Shown here one piece after another: positions 7,923-15,924 of a stretch of DNA of 40,529 nt. The position numbers and the translations under genes are program-made. The notes under the pieces were generated by a model. That model was not told the origin of the DNA, made no database searches, and saw nothing but the letters and a program-made list of their open reading frames with translations. The stretch comes from Microcaldota archaeon (lineage in GTDB: Archaea; Micrarchaeota; Micrarchaeia; Micrarchaeales; Micrarchaeaceae), in contig JAKAVF010000003.1 in assembly GCA_021827605.1 (NCBI GenBank), positions 1-40,529 of the forward strand. The letters run 5' to 3'. Numbering within the stretch: the stretch's first letter is position 1; each line of letters opens with the position of its first letter.

Positions 7923-9368
7923 ATGGTATCCCTGGCAATCATGGACAAGATAGCACGCTTTATCCCTACGATTAGGGGTCCAGCCAATCCGCTCTCGCTT
8001 AGGGAGAAGATGGTCTGGACTGCTGGCGTGCTTGTCATCTATTTCCTGCTGTACAGCACAGTTGCATATGGAGTCAACCAGCAGACCCTTTCGCAGCCGT
8101 TCCTCCAGCTCATCAGCATAGTGTTCGCGGGAAAGATAGGAAGCCTCATCACCGTTGGCATAGGCCCTATCGTGCTCTCAAGCATAGTACTACAGCTGCT
8201 TTCGGGTTCAGGACTGTTCAAGCTTGACATGAACGACCCGGTGCAGAAGGCCAGGTTCCAGACGCTGCAGAAGTCCGCCGCGATAGCGATAGCGGTGATA
8301 GAATCCGTCATATATGTCGCAACAGGCTTCGTTCCGATATCTGGGCCAGCTTCCTTCGGCATAGTTGCGCTGCAGCTTGCCATCGGCGCAATAATGATCA
8401 TATTCCTCGACGAGATAATGACCAAGTGGGGGATAATGTCGGGAATCAACATATTCATAGCAGCCGGGGTTTCCTATTCAATCGTTGCAGGAACCTTTTC
8501 CATCCTCCTTCCAGGTGCGGCAGAGGCGCTGAAGAACGGAGGGGCATCAGCCCTATCCAGCGCAGTCCTCGCATTCGGGCCGCTCTTCTTCGCGATAATA
8601 ATATTCCTGATCAGCATCTACGCCTATGAGACCAAGGTGGAGCTGCCTCTGGCATTCGAGCAGCTCAGAGGAGTGGGTGGCCGTCTCCCAATACCTTTCT
8701 TATATGTCAGCGTTCTTCCCGTAATACTCGCATCGTCGCTTGAGCTCTCTCTTACTGTCTGGTTCCGGTTCCTTGCGGGGATGTCTGGAAACATCGTCAA
8801 GTTCTTCGCGCTCTATGTCCCAAGCAGCGCAGGCCCGCAGCTAACCGGAGGTCTGCTTTATCTGATATCGCCTGTCTTCCCATCCCCGTATCCGTCGCCT
8901 TATGGAATAGGTGGATACGGCGCATACTTCAACTATCTCGCGACGTCGTCATCGCAGCTCTACCTTCCATGGGGAGGGATGATAATGGTCCCGGAATTCG
9001 TGCACATAATACTATACACCCTAGTCCTTGTCGGGCTGTGCGTGATATTCGGGAAGTTCTGGGTCGGAATGACAGGCCAGAGCCCGAAGGAAATGTCTGA
9101 GCAGCTTGGCGACATGGGCTGGCAGATTCCCGGATTCAGGAGAGACCCCAGAATAATAGAAAGCGTGCTGAACAAGTATATCCCAACCGTGACGGTACTG
9201 GGAAGCATATTCGTCGGGCTTCTCGCTGCGCTCGCCACCCTGACGGGAGCGATAGGGACAGGAATGGGAATACTGCTTACAGTTGGAATAATCTACATGG
9301 TGTACCAGCAGCTGCAGCAGGAGCGCCTCTTCGAGACGTATCCGCTTCTGGACAAGATCATGAAGTAG
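7923..9368 (+). CDS. secY: Protein translocase subunit SecY (Sec61 alpha)
   Basis: SecY forms the membrane channel for protein export and insertion. The 481 residues contain ten hydrophobic helices in the normal order. TM1 (VLVIYFLLYSTVAYGV) is followed by the plug region and TM2 (PIVLSSIVLQLLSGSG), then the cytosolic DPVQKARFQTLQK loop. GRLPIPFLYVSVLPVILASS precedes TM7, and a long cytosolic loop after TM8 (FWVGMTGQSPKEMSEQLGDM) is the region that binds the ribosome. TM9-10 follow. The ATG at 7923 is used; a second in-frame ATG at 7941 is possible. An AT-rich CTAAATAAAA near 7882-7891 may be the TATA box. It stands outside the ribosomal-protein operon where secY often sits. A divergent paralogue is encoded at 27181-28404. 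Confidence 0.95.
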   Translation: MVSLAIMDKIARFIPTIRGPANPLSLREKMVWTAGVLVIYFLLYSTVAYGVNQQTLSQPFLQLISIVFAGKIGSLITVGIGPIVLSSIVLQLLSGSGLFKLDMNDPVQKARFQTLQKSAAIAIAVIESVIYVATGFVPISGPASFGIVALQLAIGAIMIIFLDEIMTKWGIMSGINIFIAAGVSYSIVAGTFSILLPGAAEALKNGGASALSSAVLAFGPLFFAIIIFLISIYAYETKVELPLAFEQLRGVGGRLPIPFLYVSVLPVILASSLELSLTVWFRFLAGMSGNIVKFFALYVPSSAGPQLTGGLLYLISPVFPSPYPSPYGIGGYGAYFNYLATSSSQLYLPWGGMIMVPEFVHIILYTLVLVGLCVIFGKFWVGMTGQSPKEMSEQLGDMGWQIPGFRRDPRIIESVLNKYIPTVTVLGSIFVGLLAALATLTGAIGTGMGILLTVGIIYMVYQQLQQERLFETYPLLDKIMK

Positions 9369-9392
9369 CGCAAGCTCTGCAGGCTGCGCTCT

Positions 9393-9401
9393 CTTTATAA
9401 A
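9393..9401 (+). promoter_or_regulatory. TATA box of the class III signal peptide protein
   Basis: CTTTATAAA lies 30-38 nt before the ATG at 9431, consistent with a nearly leaderless transcript. Confidence 0.55.
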
Positions 9402-9430
9402 TCTTTCATCCTCAAGTAATTCTAGATTTG

Positions 9431-11065
9431 ATGCGCTCCAATAAGCTAAGGCAGCAGTCTGCGATAGAATATCTCATGACATATGGGTGGGCGATCCTTG
9501 TCATCGTCGTTGTGCTTGCGTTATTGTTACTGATGAACATATTCAATACCGGGACGTTCACTACCGCAGGCTGCGAACAGCAGCCAGGCTTCCTCTGCAG
9601 CAACCCGGTGCTCAACACATCTGGCTATCTGAGCATGAGCGTTGGCAGGAACGGCGCAGCGCTGAACGCGACCGGAGTCGCATGCACGTTCAACAACACC
9701 GTCCCGACATCCTTCAGTGCAATACCTACGACGCAGATGCTCAACGGGTTCACATACCATCTGCTGTTCCACTGCCAGATTCCCCAAAGCTCGATCGGCA
9801 GCTGCTTCAGCGGAACGGTGTGGGTGGAGTATACCGAGCAGGGCCAGGCCGGGCTTGTAGGCGAGATCGGAAGGGTAAATGCATGCGTCAAGACGAGTGG
9901 TGTAGTCACTACCTCTGCAGCAACTACCGCATCAACCACCTCCACGACAACATCCACCACCTCCACATCCGCATCAACCACTTCCACCACATCCACCACC
10001 ACGTCCACCACGACCTCAACGACAACCATAGGCGTCAGTATACAGTATGTCCCAATAACCATCACGAATGGCGAGAGCTCTCCGACTCCAGCCCCATTCC
10101 AGCAGTCCCTTGCCATAGACAGCGCAGCGTACAGCAGCTACATCAACAGCAACTGGCAGAATGTAGAATTCACTACTGGCGCAGGCGCCACAGGCACCAT
10201 CCTGCGGGCTTGGATTGAGGCGAATGCGTCCAACACCTCTTTGAACACTCCGGTGTGGGTAAACCTTCCAAGTGGGATATCGGGCAGCAGCAGCGTGACG
10301 ATATACATGGACTTCATGCCCACAAATGTGATGAACGCGACGTGTGCTGCCGGCGCGAATCCAGAAACAAGCCCATCCACATGCGTTACGGGAGAAGCAC
10401 CGCAGCTCTCTTCATCGTATGGCGAATACGACAATGGAAACAGCGTGTTTACGTTTTATGATGGTTTCGCAGGTACATCCCTTAGCTCAGAATGGACTGT
10501 GAGCACGGTAGGCGGCGGTGCAACAGCAACTGTGAACGATGGACTGACAATCCAGACGACGCAAACCTCTTCAGGAATAGGGATATTCAGCTCTTCCAGC
10601 TTTGCCTACCCCATGGTTGCGGAGAGCGATATTACCTCCTATTCAAACAACTGTGGAGGCCCCTATACAGGAATATTTGAGTCCTTAAACAACGTGATGG
10701 ACACGCAGAACTACGCCGAACCTGAAAACGCTTATCTGCTTTCTCTCGGCGGTTCTGGCACCAATATAGGCGCCTTTACGATTACAACGCCCTCCGGAAG
10801 CTCCAACCTCTATTCCGGCGAACCTATTCCGTCATACCCATTCATCTTGGGGGTAACGTGGGTAACCACTGGGAACGAGGTTGCATCAATCGGCACTACC
10901 AACTATGCTGCAAGTGACACCACGCTATCGGTTGGCAACTATTATGTCGGAGTGGCGAACAATGCCGGTGGATGCGTTGCAACAGGGACCTACCAGTGGT
11001 TCAGGGGCAGGGCGTACCCGCCAAACGGCGTCATGCCAGGATTCAGCTTCGGCAGTGTTGCGTGA
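9431..11065 (+). CDS. Surface protein with class III (archaellin/pilin-type) signal peptide, Thr/Ser linker and lectin-like domains
   Basis: The 544-residue product starts with a short basic leader and KLRQQSAIEYLMTYGWAILV, a class III signal peptide cleaved by an archaellin/pilin-type peptidase just before the hydrophobic helix. That helix would assemble into a filament core or anchor the protein. A globular Cys-containing part follows, then a Thr/Ser-rich stalk (about residues 160-200, likely O-glycosylated). Next comes a DUF2341-like domain (VPITITNGES to VWVNLPSGISG), then a concanavalin/laminin-G-like domain beginning FYDGFAGTSLSSEWTVS and ending RGRAYPPNGVMPG. The ATG at 9431 is preferred over the TTG directly before it. 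The window lacks the peptidase and assembly ATPase. Carbohydrate binding is inferred from the domain type. Confidence 0.75.
   Translation: MRSNKLRQQSAIEYLMTYGWAILVIVVVLALLLLMNIFNTGTFTTAGCEQQPGFLCSNPVLNTSGYLSMSVGRNGAALNATGVACTFNNTVPTSFSAIPTTQMLNGFTYHLLFHCQIPQSSIGSCFSGTVWVEYTEQGQAGLVGEIGRVNACVKTSGVVTTSAATTASTTSTTTSTTSTSASTTSTTSTTTSTTTSTTTIGVSIQYVPITITNGESSPTPAPFQQSLAIDSAAYSSYINSNWQNVEFTTGAGATGTILRAWIEANASNTSLNTPVWVNLPSGISGSSSVTIYMDFMPTNVMNATCAAGANPETSPSTCVTGEAPQLSSSYGEYDNGNSVFTFYDGFAGTSLSSEWTVSTVGGGATATVNDGLTIQTTQTSSGIGIFSSSSFAYPMVAESDITSYSNNCGGPYTGIFESLNNVMDTQNYAEPENAYLLSLGGSGTNIGAFTITTPSGSSNLYSGEPIPSYPFILGVTWVTTGNEVASIGTTNYAASDTTLSVGNYYVGVANNAGGCVATGTYQWFRGRAYPPNGVMPGFSFGSVA
9908..10028 (+). 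repeat. ACN/TCN low-complexity tract encoding a Thr/Ser stalk
   Basis: About 120 bp of near-repetitive ACC/ACA/TCC triplets encode runs such as TTSTTTSTTSTSASTTST. The tract joins the pilin-like N-terminus to the lectin-like domains. It is a candidate for replication slippage and for dense O-glycosylation of the product. Confidence 0.8.
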
Positions 11066-11134
11066 ATTTGGCTCAGTTTGCAAATGAGCAGCCGCTATGT
11101 TGTGTCATTGCCACCGTACAGAAGTGAGCGTAAT

Positions 11135-11209
11135 TTACAGTTCTCCGACTCTCCTCTTCTGCGCTCTCTTCAATCGCTTTCGCCTTTTCTTCTTCCACTT
11201 CCAGCGCAT
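11135..11209 (-). CDS. rpl41e: Probable ribosomal protein eL41
   Basis: A 24-codon minus-strand ORF starts at ATG 11209 and ends at TAA 11135. It encodes a peptide beginning MRWKWKKKRRKRLKRAQKRR. This matches the eL41 pattern (M-R-x-K-W-x-K-K-R-x-x-R-L-K-R), a tiny helix that sits at the ribosomal subunit interface. It is too short for ordinary gene callers and lies in what otherwise seems a 277-bp gap between two plus-strand surface-protein genes. An AT-rich stretch upstream (11285-11300) could hold its promoter. The same frame stays open upstream with another KWKKK segment, so a slightly longer product is possible. The call rests on motif similarity over 15-20 residues. Confidence 0.65.
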   Translation of the reverse strand: MRWKWKKKRRKRLKRAQKRRVGEL

Positions 11210-11342
11210 TCTTCCTTTCTTCTTCCATTTCCTAGGTATGCTTCCCAAACATAACACCGTAGAATTACGAATAACTATCTATCAGATACAAATAAATACC
11301 TAATTGAGTGAATCTAATTGAACCCATTGGTTGGTAGTCTTC

Positions 11343-12449
11343 ATGGCAGGAGTAAGCAAGGGGCTAATTACGTACATCGTAATGGTCGTCATCGTGATAT
11401 TGGTGTGGTATCTCAGCACCGGCTTCAGGCTACCTGGCGGGCAATCATCCACGACCACGACGACAATATCTGGCCCTTCTACTTCATCCGTATCAACCAC
11501 GAGCATAATGTATATCTACCCGTGCTCAAACTTTGATGAATTTACGCAGGCCAATAACACTACGGTCACGAACGAGTGCAACGCCTCCTCAGGATATCTC
11601 GGCCTATGGGTGGCGAGCGGGAACTCCCAGTACGAGAAGGTATTGATAAAGGGGCTTTCCGACAACAAGACTTACATAAACCAAACTGCAAACTACTCAT
11701 GCACGACGTTCTATTCGAACTTCTCCGTCTCGAACCAGATTTATTCGATCTCGTTAACAACAGGGCCGCTTGCCAGCAACACCCTTACCTCTTGCACGCT
11801 CGCACGCGCAAAGCTGAACACAACCCTCTTCCCTCCACCTACAATATACACTAACGTTTACAATGGTAACTTCATGAATGGAGAATATACCGGTTGGTCG
11901 CTGTATGGGAAGGGATTCGGCACCGCTCCTCTTAACATAACGAAGGCAAACGAGAACACCACTTCGCAATGCTATGTCGGTCAGCCGTGGACAGGATACG
12001 TAGGCTCTTACATCGCAACGACATACAACTGCGGCCTGAGCAACGCTCCTGGGAACATTACATCAAGCCTGTTCTACGCGAACCAGCCATTCCTTAACTT
12101 CAAGATAATAAGCCCCCAGGACAACTTCCTGTATGTGGAAATATTGTACAACAATACCCCATACATAATCGCGCACTACAACACGTTCAACATTTCAAGC
12201 GGAAGCACGTGCAATGTAACCAACCCATTACCGAATTCAACTGGAAGGAATTCATCCGCGTGCGCCTCTACCACCTTCAGGAATGCCAGCATCCCGCTGG
12301 TAACCGTAATCAACAAGCCTATTCAGGTAAGGGTTGTGGCAGACACGCTGAACCAGCAGACCTACATCGCGGCCGGGGACTTTTCCCTTGGTGCAAAGCC
12401 GAAGCAGGACCAGGGAATACTATACGGACCCTACAATTTCACGCATTGA
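11343..12449 (+). CDS. N-terminally anchored extracellular protein, unknown
   Basis: The 368-residue product has one N-terminal membrane helix (LITYIVMVVIVILVWYLS), a short Ser/Thr-rich linker, and a large extracellular part with many N-x-S/T sequons and several Cys residues. The centre contains a beta-rich segment (NGNFMNGEYTGWSLYGKGFG) reminiscent of carbohydrate-binding or jelly-roll modules, but I cannot assign a family. The ATG at 11343 is preferred to a TTG at 11331 because it places the basic residue just before the helix. Together with the preceding class III protein it forms a pair of probable surface glycoproteins. Confidence 0.7.
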   Translation: MAGVSKGLITYIVMVVIVILVWYLSTGFRLPGGQSSTTTTTISGPSTSSVSTTSIMYIYPCSNFDEFTQANNTTVTNECNASSGYLGLWVASGNSQYEKVLIKGLSDNKTYINQTANYSCTTFYSNFSVSNQIYSISLTTGPLASNTLTSCTLARAKLNTTLFPPPTIYTNVYNGNFMNGEYTGWSLYGKGFGTAPLNITKANENTTSQCYVGQPWTGYVGSYIATTYNCGLSNAPGNITSSLFYANQPFLNFKIISPQDNFLYVEILYNNTPYIIAHYNTFNISSGSTCNVTNPLPNSTGRNSSACASTTFRNASIPLVTVINKPIQVRVVADTLNQQTYIAAGDFSLGAKPKQDQGILYGPYNFTH

Positions 12450-12466
12450 GGACGTGGATACAGGGA

Positions 12467-12976
12467 CTACTTCTTCTCCTCAGTTTTCTTCTTCTCCATG
12501 AGCTTCTTTCCTAGCTCAGCCCTGTTCTCCAGCTGCTTCTTTATCTCGATCAGCTCGTCAGGCTTGAGCACCTTCTCGAGCATGAACTGGGAGTAGCCTA
12601 TGGAGAGCGCGGACATGTCCATGAGCATCGATTGCAGCTCTCCAGTCTTGAAGTGCATCTCCTTCTCAGGCTTAAGTATCTCGATTCCAGCCGGCGCGTA
12701 CCGGAAAGATATGCTGAGAAGAGGCATGAAGCTGTCGAAGAGCACGGTCACTATAGCGCTTGTTATGAAGACACCCTCCTTCTCAAGCGGCTCCTCAACG
12801 CTGCCATAGACGTACACGACACCAGGCTCCTTCATCAGCCTCTCGTTTATCAGGTCGACGAGGAGCGGCTGCAGCTTCTCTTTCTCCTTATGCTGCATGT
12901 CAAAATAGAACTTGACGAGCAGCCCTCCGGCACGTATCTTCTCCTCTGTCACTTTTTCAACATCGTTCTTTGCCAT
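12467..12976 (-). CDS. Hypothetical protein downstream of hisS
   Basis: The 169-residue soluble protein has a mixed alpha/beta core (GLLVKFYFDMQHKEKEKLQP, VFITSAIVTVLFDSFMPLLS) and a charged helical tail ending in a Lys/Glu run (GKKLMEKKKTEEKK). I do not recognise a family. Its ATG directly follows the hisS stop codon, so the two are almost certainly translated from the same message. The context suggests a housekeeping role, but none can be named. Confidence 0.7.
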   Translation of the reverse strand: MAKNDVEKVTEEKIRAGGLLVKFYFDMQHKEKEKLQPLLVDLINERLMKEPGVVYVYGSVEEPLEKEGVFITSAIVTVLFDSFMPLLSISFRYAPAGIEILKPEKEMHFKTGELQSMLMDMSALSIGYSQFMLEKVLKPDELIEIKKQLENRAELGKKLMEKKKTEEKK

Positions 12977-14251
12977 CTACTGACCATTTATCGTTTTGAT
13001 TGCCTCATCAAGCGTTGCGCTTTTCTCAACGCCATCGATAAGGTTTCTGACCTTGACATTATTTAGCTTTTCCTCAGCGTCCCCGCACACGATTACCCAC
13101 TTGAACTTCAGCGCATTAGCGTATGCGAGCTGGTTAGATATGTTCCTGCTCGCCGCGTTCAGATCGACTCCTATGCCGGCAGCCCTCAGCGCCGCCGCGA
13201 CCTTCAGCGCATATTGGTAGTTGCTGTCCTTTATGTTTGCAATGAAGACCGTAGCGAAAGTCTGCTTCTGGGAAGAGGAGAAGTTCATGACTTCGAGAAT
13301 CCTGTCTATTCCGAGCGAGATGCCAACGGCAGGAACCTGCCTGCCTCCAAGCATGCTTGTCAGTTTGTCATATCTTCCGCCACCGGCCATGCTGCTCTTG
13401 TATTGCTTGTCCCCAGCCATTATCTCGAAAACTATACCCGTGTAGTAATCCAAGCCCCTCATAAGCGAAAAGTCAACAATTATATCTCCCTTGAGCGCAT
13501 AGAGCTTCAGGAGTTCTAGCGTTTCCCGTACTTCCTGCAGTGCAGCCTTGTCGCTCATTGTCTTCTCTACAAGCTCCAGCTTCTCTTCCTCGCTGCCCTC
13601 AGAATTGATAAGCCTGTCGATTTTGTCGACCGTATCCCTGTCAAGGCCGAGCGCCTGCAGCTGCTCTATTACACCATCCCTGCCTATCTTATCCATCTTA
13701 TCGATAATCCTCATTATCTGGTTGAAAAGCTCTTCCTTCACTCCAATCGATGCTAGCAGAGAGTCTATGAAGACTCTGTTGTTCAGCCTTACTACATATT
13801 CGAAGCCGATCTCCTCAAGGGCCTTTGCTGCCGTAGCTATGACCTCAGCATCAGCAACCGGAGCCCTTCCGCCAATTATGTCCACATCTGCCTGCGTGAA
13901 CTCCCTGTACCTTCCCTTCTGCGGCTCATCTCTCCTCCAAGCCTTGTCTATGCAGTATCTCTTGAATGGCATTGGAAGACTCTGGTACGTGGCAACGTAC
14001 CTAGCAAGCGAGACGGTCTGGTCATATTTTAGGGCGAATCCCTCGCTTTTTGTTTCAAATATCAGCTTAGACTCGTCGCCTATCACGTCCTTTGCTGTGA
14101 GGATCTTAGTCGCCTCGAGCACTGGCGTGTCAATCGTCAGGAAGCCGTACCTGCGGAACACTCTCTCTATCTTTTCGAGCAGCTCTCTCCTGAAGAGCGC
14201 CTCGTTTGGCATAAGGTCTCGCATCCCCCTAGGTGTCGGTATATCTGCCAT
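12977..14251 (-). CDS. hisS: Histidyl-tRNA synthetase
   Basis: Charges tRNA-His. The 424-residue class II synthetase begins with ADIPTPRGMRDLMPNEALFR. Motif 2 is in AWRRDEPQKGRYREFTQADV. The histidine-specific loop is RGLDYYTGIVFEI and motif 3 lies near VPAVGISLGIDRILEVM. A C-terminal anticodon-binding domain follows (FATVFIANIKDSNYQYALKV). It is the third gene of a minus-strand group (winged helix, ankyrin, hisS, unknown) with only 11 nt between it and the ankyrin gene. Confidence 0.95.
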   Translation of the reverse strand: MADIPTPRGMRDLMPNEALFRRELLEKIERVFRRYGFLTIDTPVLEATKILTAKDVIGDESKLIFETKSEGFALKYDQTVSLARYVATYQSLPMPFKRYCIDKAWRRDEPQKGRYREFTQADVDIIGGRAPVADAEVIATAAKALEEIGFEYVVRLNNRVFIDSLLASIGVKEELFNQIMRIIDKMDKIGRDGVIEQLQALGLDRDTVDKIDRLINSEGSEEEKLELVEKTMSDKAALQEVRETLELLKLYALKGDIIVDFSLMRGLDYYTGIVFEIMAGDKQYKSSMAGGGRYDKLTSMLGGRQVPAVGISLGIDRILEVMNFSSSQKQTFATVFIANIKDSNYQYALKVAAALRAAGIGVDLNAASRNISNQLAYANALKFKWVIVCGDAEEKLNNVKVRNLIDGVEKSATLDEAIKTINGQ

Positions 14252-14262
14252 AGAATCAATAT

Positions 14263-14553
14263 TTACCCGTCTTCAAACTTAGACGTTTTCCATTTAAAAC
14301 CCTTTCGTAATTCTTGGATTGGGATCTCATAAGTGCCGCCATTCTGCTCAAGAAGGCCCGCCATCTCATTTAAATCCCTCTCCCTTGCCCTATCGATTGA
14401 CTTTATGCCGTCCCACTCCGCCCTGGAGTTCGCGTCGGCTCCCAGCCTGAGGAGCCTGCCAGCAGACACAATGTCATTACCAAGTACAGCGAGAACAAGG
14501 CTGCGGTCCAAGTCCGCCTGCCTGCAGCCTCTTTTCCCTATAGCGGTCGCCAT
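14263..14553 (-). CDS. Small ankyrin-repeat protein
   Basis: The 96-residue protein contains about two ankyrin-like helical repeats: LVLAVLGNDIVSAGRLLRLG followed by ADANSRAEWDGIKSIDRARE and then RDLNEMAGLLEQNGG. The GADxNxRxxxGxxxxDxA pattern is the recognisable hallmark. Ankyrin proteins bind other proteins; no partner is evident. Its ATG lies 3 nt after the stop of the upstream winged-helix gene and its stop is 11 nt before hisS, so it sits within one transcript. Confidence 0.7.
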   Translation of the reverse strand: MATAIGKRGCRQADLDRSLVLAVLGNDIVSAGRLLRLGADANSRAEWDGIKSIDRARERDLNEMAGLLEQNGGTYEIPIQELRKGFKWKTSKFEDG

Positions 14554-14556
14554 GGT

Positions 14557-14897
14557 TCATACACCTCCGCCAATTATACCCAGTATCTGACTGCCTGCAT
14601 CGGTCAATCTTGCATCCCGTAGTCTGCTGCCGTCGCTGAAGTCTACAAGTTCAAGCTCTTTTAGTATCTTTGCATTGAGTTTCAGGGTTGATAGAGGAAT
14701 TCCCCTCTCAGCCTCCAAAGCGCGCAGTATAGAGCTTATGCTGGAATATTCATACTCATAAATTCCGCGAAGGACTATTATCTGATTGCCGTTAAGAGCC
14801 CTAAGAATAAGTTTTGCAAGCAGAGTGCGCTCTAGGTTTATGCTGTTTGCCCTGTCCTGGCATCCGTAAACGCTCTTTTGTGTTGGTAGCGCATCAT
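14557..14897 (-). CDS. Winged-helix DNA-binding protein with an apparent frameshift near its start
   Basis: An open frame ending in TGA at 14557-14559 encodes about 100 residues of a winged helix-turn-helix type: LERTLLAKLILRALNGNQII, a recognition helix in PLSTLKLNAKILKELELVDF, and a C-terminal RLTDAGSQILGIIGGG. That frame has no ATG, GTG or TTG start. A tandem ATG at 14894-14897 sits directly after GAGTGAG, with a TATA box 34-43 nt upstream, but it opens another frame that stops after about 19 codons. One base shift near the AAAA run, roughly 14870-14885, would join them. This is either a real frameshift or a sequencing error. It is likely the regulator of the divergent locus. Confidence 0.55.
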
Positions 14898-14930
14898 CTC
14901 ACTCTGTGTTATAGATATTGTGAAGCTTCA

Positions 14931-14940
14931 GATATTTAAA
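14931..14940 (-). promoter_or_regulatory. TATA box of the winged-helix/ankyrin/hisS group
   Basis: Read on the minus strand, TTTAAATATC lies 34-43 nt before the tandem ATG at 14897. Confidence 0.5.
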
Positions 14941-14945
14941 GCAGT

Positions 14946-14965
14946 TAGGCATATGCGCATGCCTA
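14946..14965. promoter_or_regulatory. Inverted repeat, candidate operator between divergent promoters
   Basis: TAGGCAT and ATGCCTA are perfect 7-bp arms separated by ATGCGC. The element lies between the TATA box of the winged-helix gene (14931-14940) and that of the zinc-ribbon gene (14998-15009). A dimeric winged-helix repressor would be expected to bind such a site. This is inferred from position and symmetry only. Confidence 0.4.
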
Positions 14966-14997
14966 GCCGATTGTCTAAGCTGTCTTCGTCGCAAAAA

Positions 14998-15009
14998 GGT
15001 ATAAATATC
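14998..15009 (+). promoter_or_regulatory. TATA box of the TFIIB-type zinc-ribbon gene
   Basis: GGTATAAATATC lies 30-41 nt before the ATG at 15039. Confidence 0.6.
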
Positions 15010-15038
15010 TCATTTTCCCTCTGTATTCCGGCGATTTA

Positions 15039-15512
15039 ATGGCCTTCCAGCAAACAAGCATAGGAGACAAAGAACCTGCGGCATCTGCTGCAGGTGCGGC
15101 AATGGTGGATGACACGGCAGGGGCGGGAAATTTCTCGGTAGAAAACCTTGATCTATCAGACATAGGCGGAAGGACGGAATGGCAGCCTCATCTTAGGGGT
15201 CCGGTAGAGATTGAAATCCCTACTTCCCCAAGCGTAAAATCCACAACGAAAGCTATTGGAGAGCTTATCGTGAAAGTCGAACTATGCCCATCCTGCGACA
15301 GCGAAGACCTGCACAGGGATGAAAGGACCGGAGAGCGATTTTGCAACGAATGCGGCATTGTGATAGACTATTCATTGCCCGAGGGCTGCGGCGCAATGCC
15401 GAAGCTGAAAGAGGACGAGCCTGTGGAGGTATACGATCCGGAAGAAGGCGGCATCACCCTTAGGGATGAAAGAAGAAATAGGGTCTGGAACGATAGATTA
15501 AGGAGGAACTAA
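15039..15512 (+). CDS. Protein with a stand-alone TFIIB-type zinc ribbon
   Basis: The 157-residue protein has a low-complexity acidic N-terminus (about residues 1-75). A zinc ribbon follows with C83, C86, C102 and C105 in the order CPSC-x15-CNEC followed by GIVIDY, as at the N-terminus of archaeal TFB/TFIIB. The two cyclin repeats of TFB are absent. The C-terminal 45 residues are short, charged and end DERRNRVWNDRLRRN. In TFB this ribbon contacts RNA polymerase, so the protein could act as a TFB competitor or modulator; that is inference. The gene diverges from a winged-helix gene, with a palindrome between the two promoters. Its stop overlaps the thioredoxin stop by a shared CTAA. Confidence 0.7.
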   Translation: MAFQQTSIGDKEPAASAAGAAMVDDTAGAGNFSVENLDLSDIGGRTEWQPHLRGPVEIEIPTSPSVKSTTKAIGELIVKVELCPSCDSEDLHRDERTGERFCNECGIVIDYSLPEGCGAMPKLKEDEPVEVYDPEEGGITLRDERRNRVWNDRLRRN

Positions 15513-15829
15513 AGGTTCTTGTCTATCCATCTCTTCAGCACTTCCTTTGGTACAGCTCCCACCTGCATCGCCTTTACCTGGCCCTTTGAAAAGAGGATAG
15601 TAGTAGGAATGCTCATTATGTTGAACTTTGCCGCTATGGCCTGGTTCTCGTCTACGTTCAGCTTCATGAACCTTACCTTCCCCTCATAGTCCTTCGACAC
15701 CTCATCGATGACCGGGCTGTACATCCTGCACGGGCCGCACCATTCCGCCCAGTTGTCAACAAGCACAGGAATCTTCGACTTTATCACCTTCTCGTCAAAA
15801 TCAGCTTCGTTCACGTCTTCTACTGCCAT
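15509..15829 (-). CDS. trxA: Thioredoxin
   Basis: The 106-residue protein is a typical single-domain thioredoxin for disulfide reduction in the cytoplasm. The active site WAEWCGPCRMYSPVIDE has C31 and C34, the buried Asp lies before it (VDNW), and the cis-Pro loop is IMSIPTTILFSKG. A GGTG site lies 9-12 nt before the ATG and a TATA box is at 15864-15873. The gene is convergent with the zinc-ribbon gene, sharing bases at their stop codons, and divergent from the following gene. Confidence 0.95.
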   Translation of the reverse strand: MAVEDVNEADFDEKVIKSKIPVLVDNWAEWCGPCRMYSPVIDEVSKDYEGKVRFMKLNVDENQAIAAKFNIMSIPTTILFSKGQVKAMQVGAVPKEVLKRWIDKNL

Positions 15830-15863
15830 TCTAACACCTTTGCACTAGCACTTTGAACGTGCA

Positions 15864-15873
15864 GGTATAAAAA
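15864..15873 (-). promoter_or_regulatory. TATA box of the thioredoxin gene
   Basis: On the minus strand TTTTATACCT lies about 35-44 nt before the ATG at 15829. Confidence 0.5.
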
Positions 15874-15924
15874 GCGTATTGATATGTATTAAATTCTAGA
15901 ACTGCGCAAATATAATGTGGGAAA

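Noticed and set aside
13548-14282. Long plus-strand open frame opposite hisS
   Set aside because: It is the antisense shadow of a clear hisS gene; the translation is Ser-rich without any motif.
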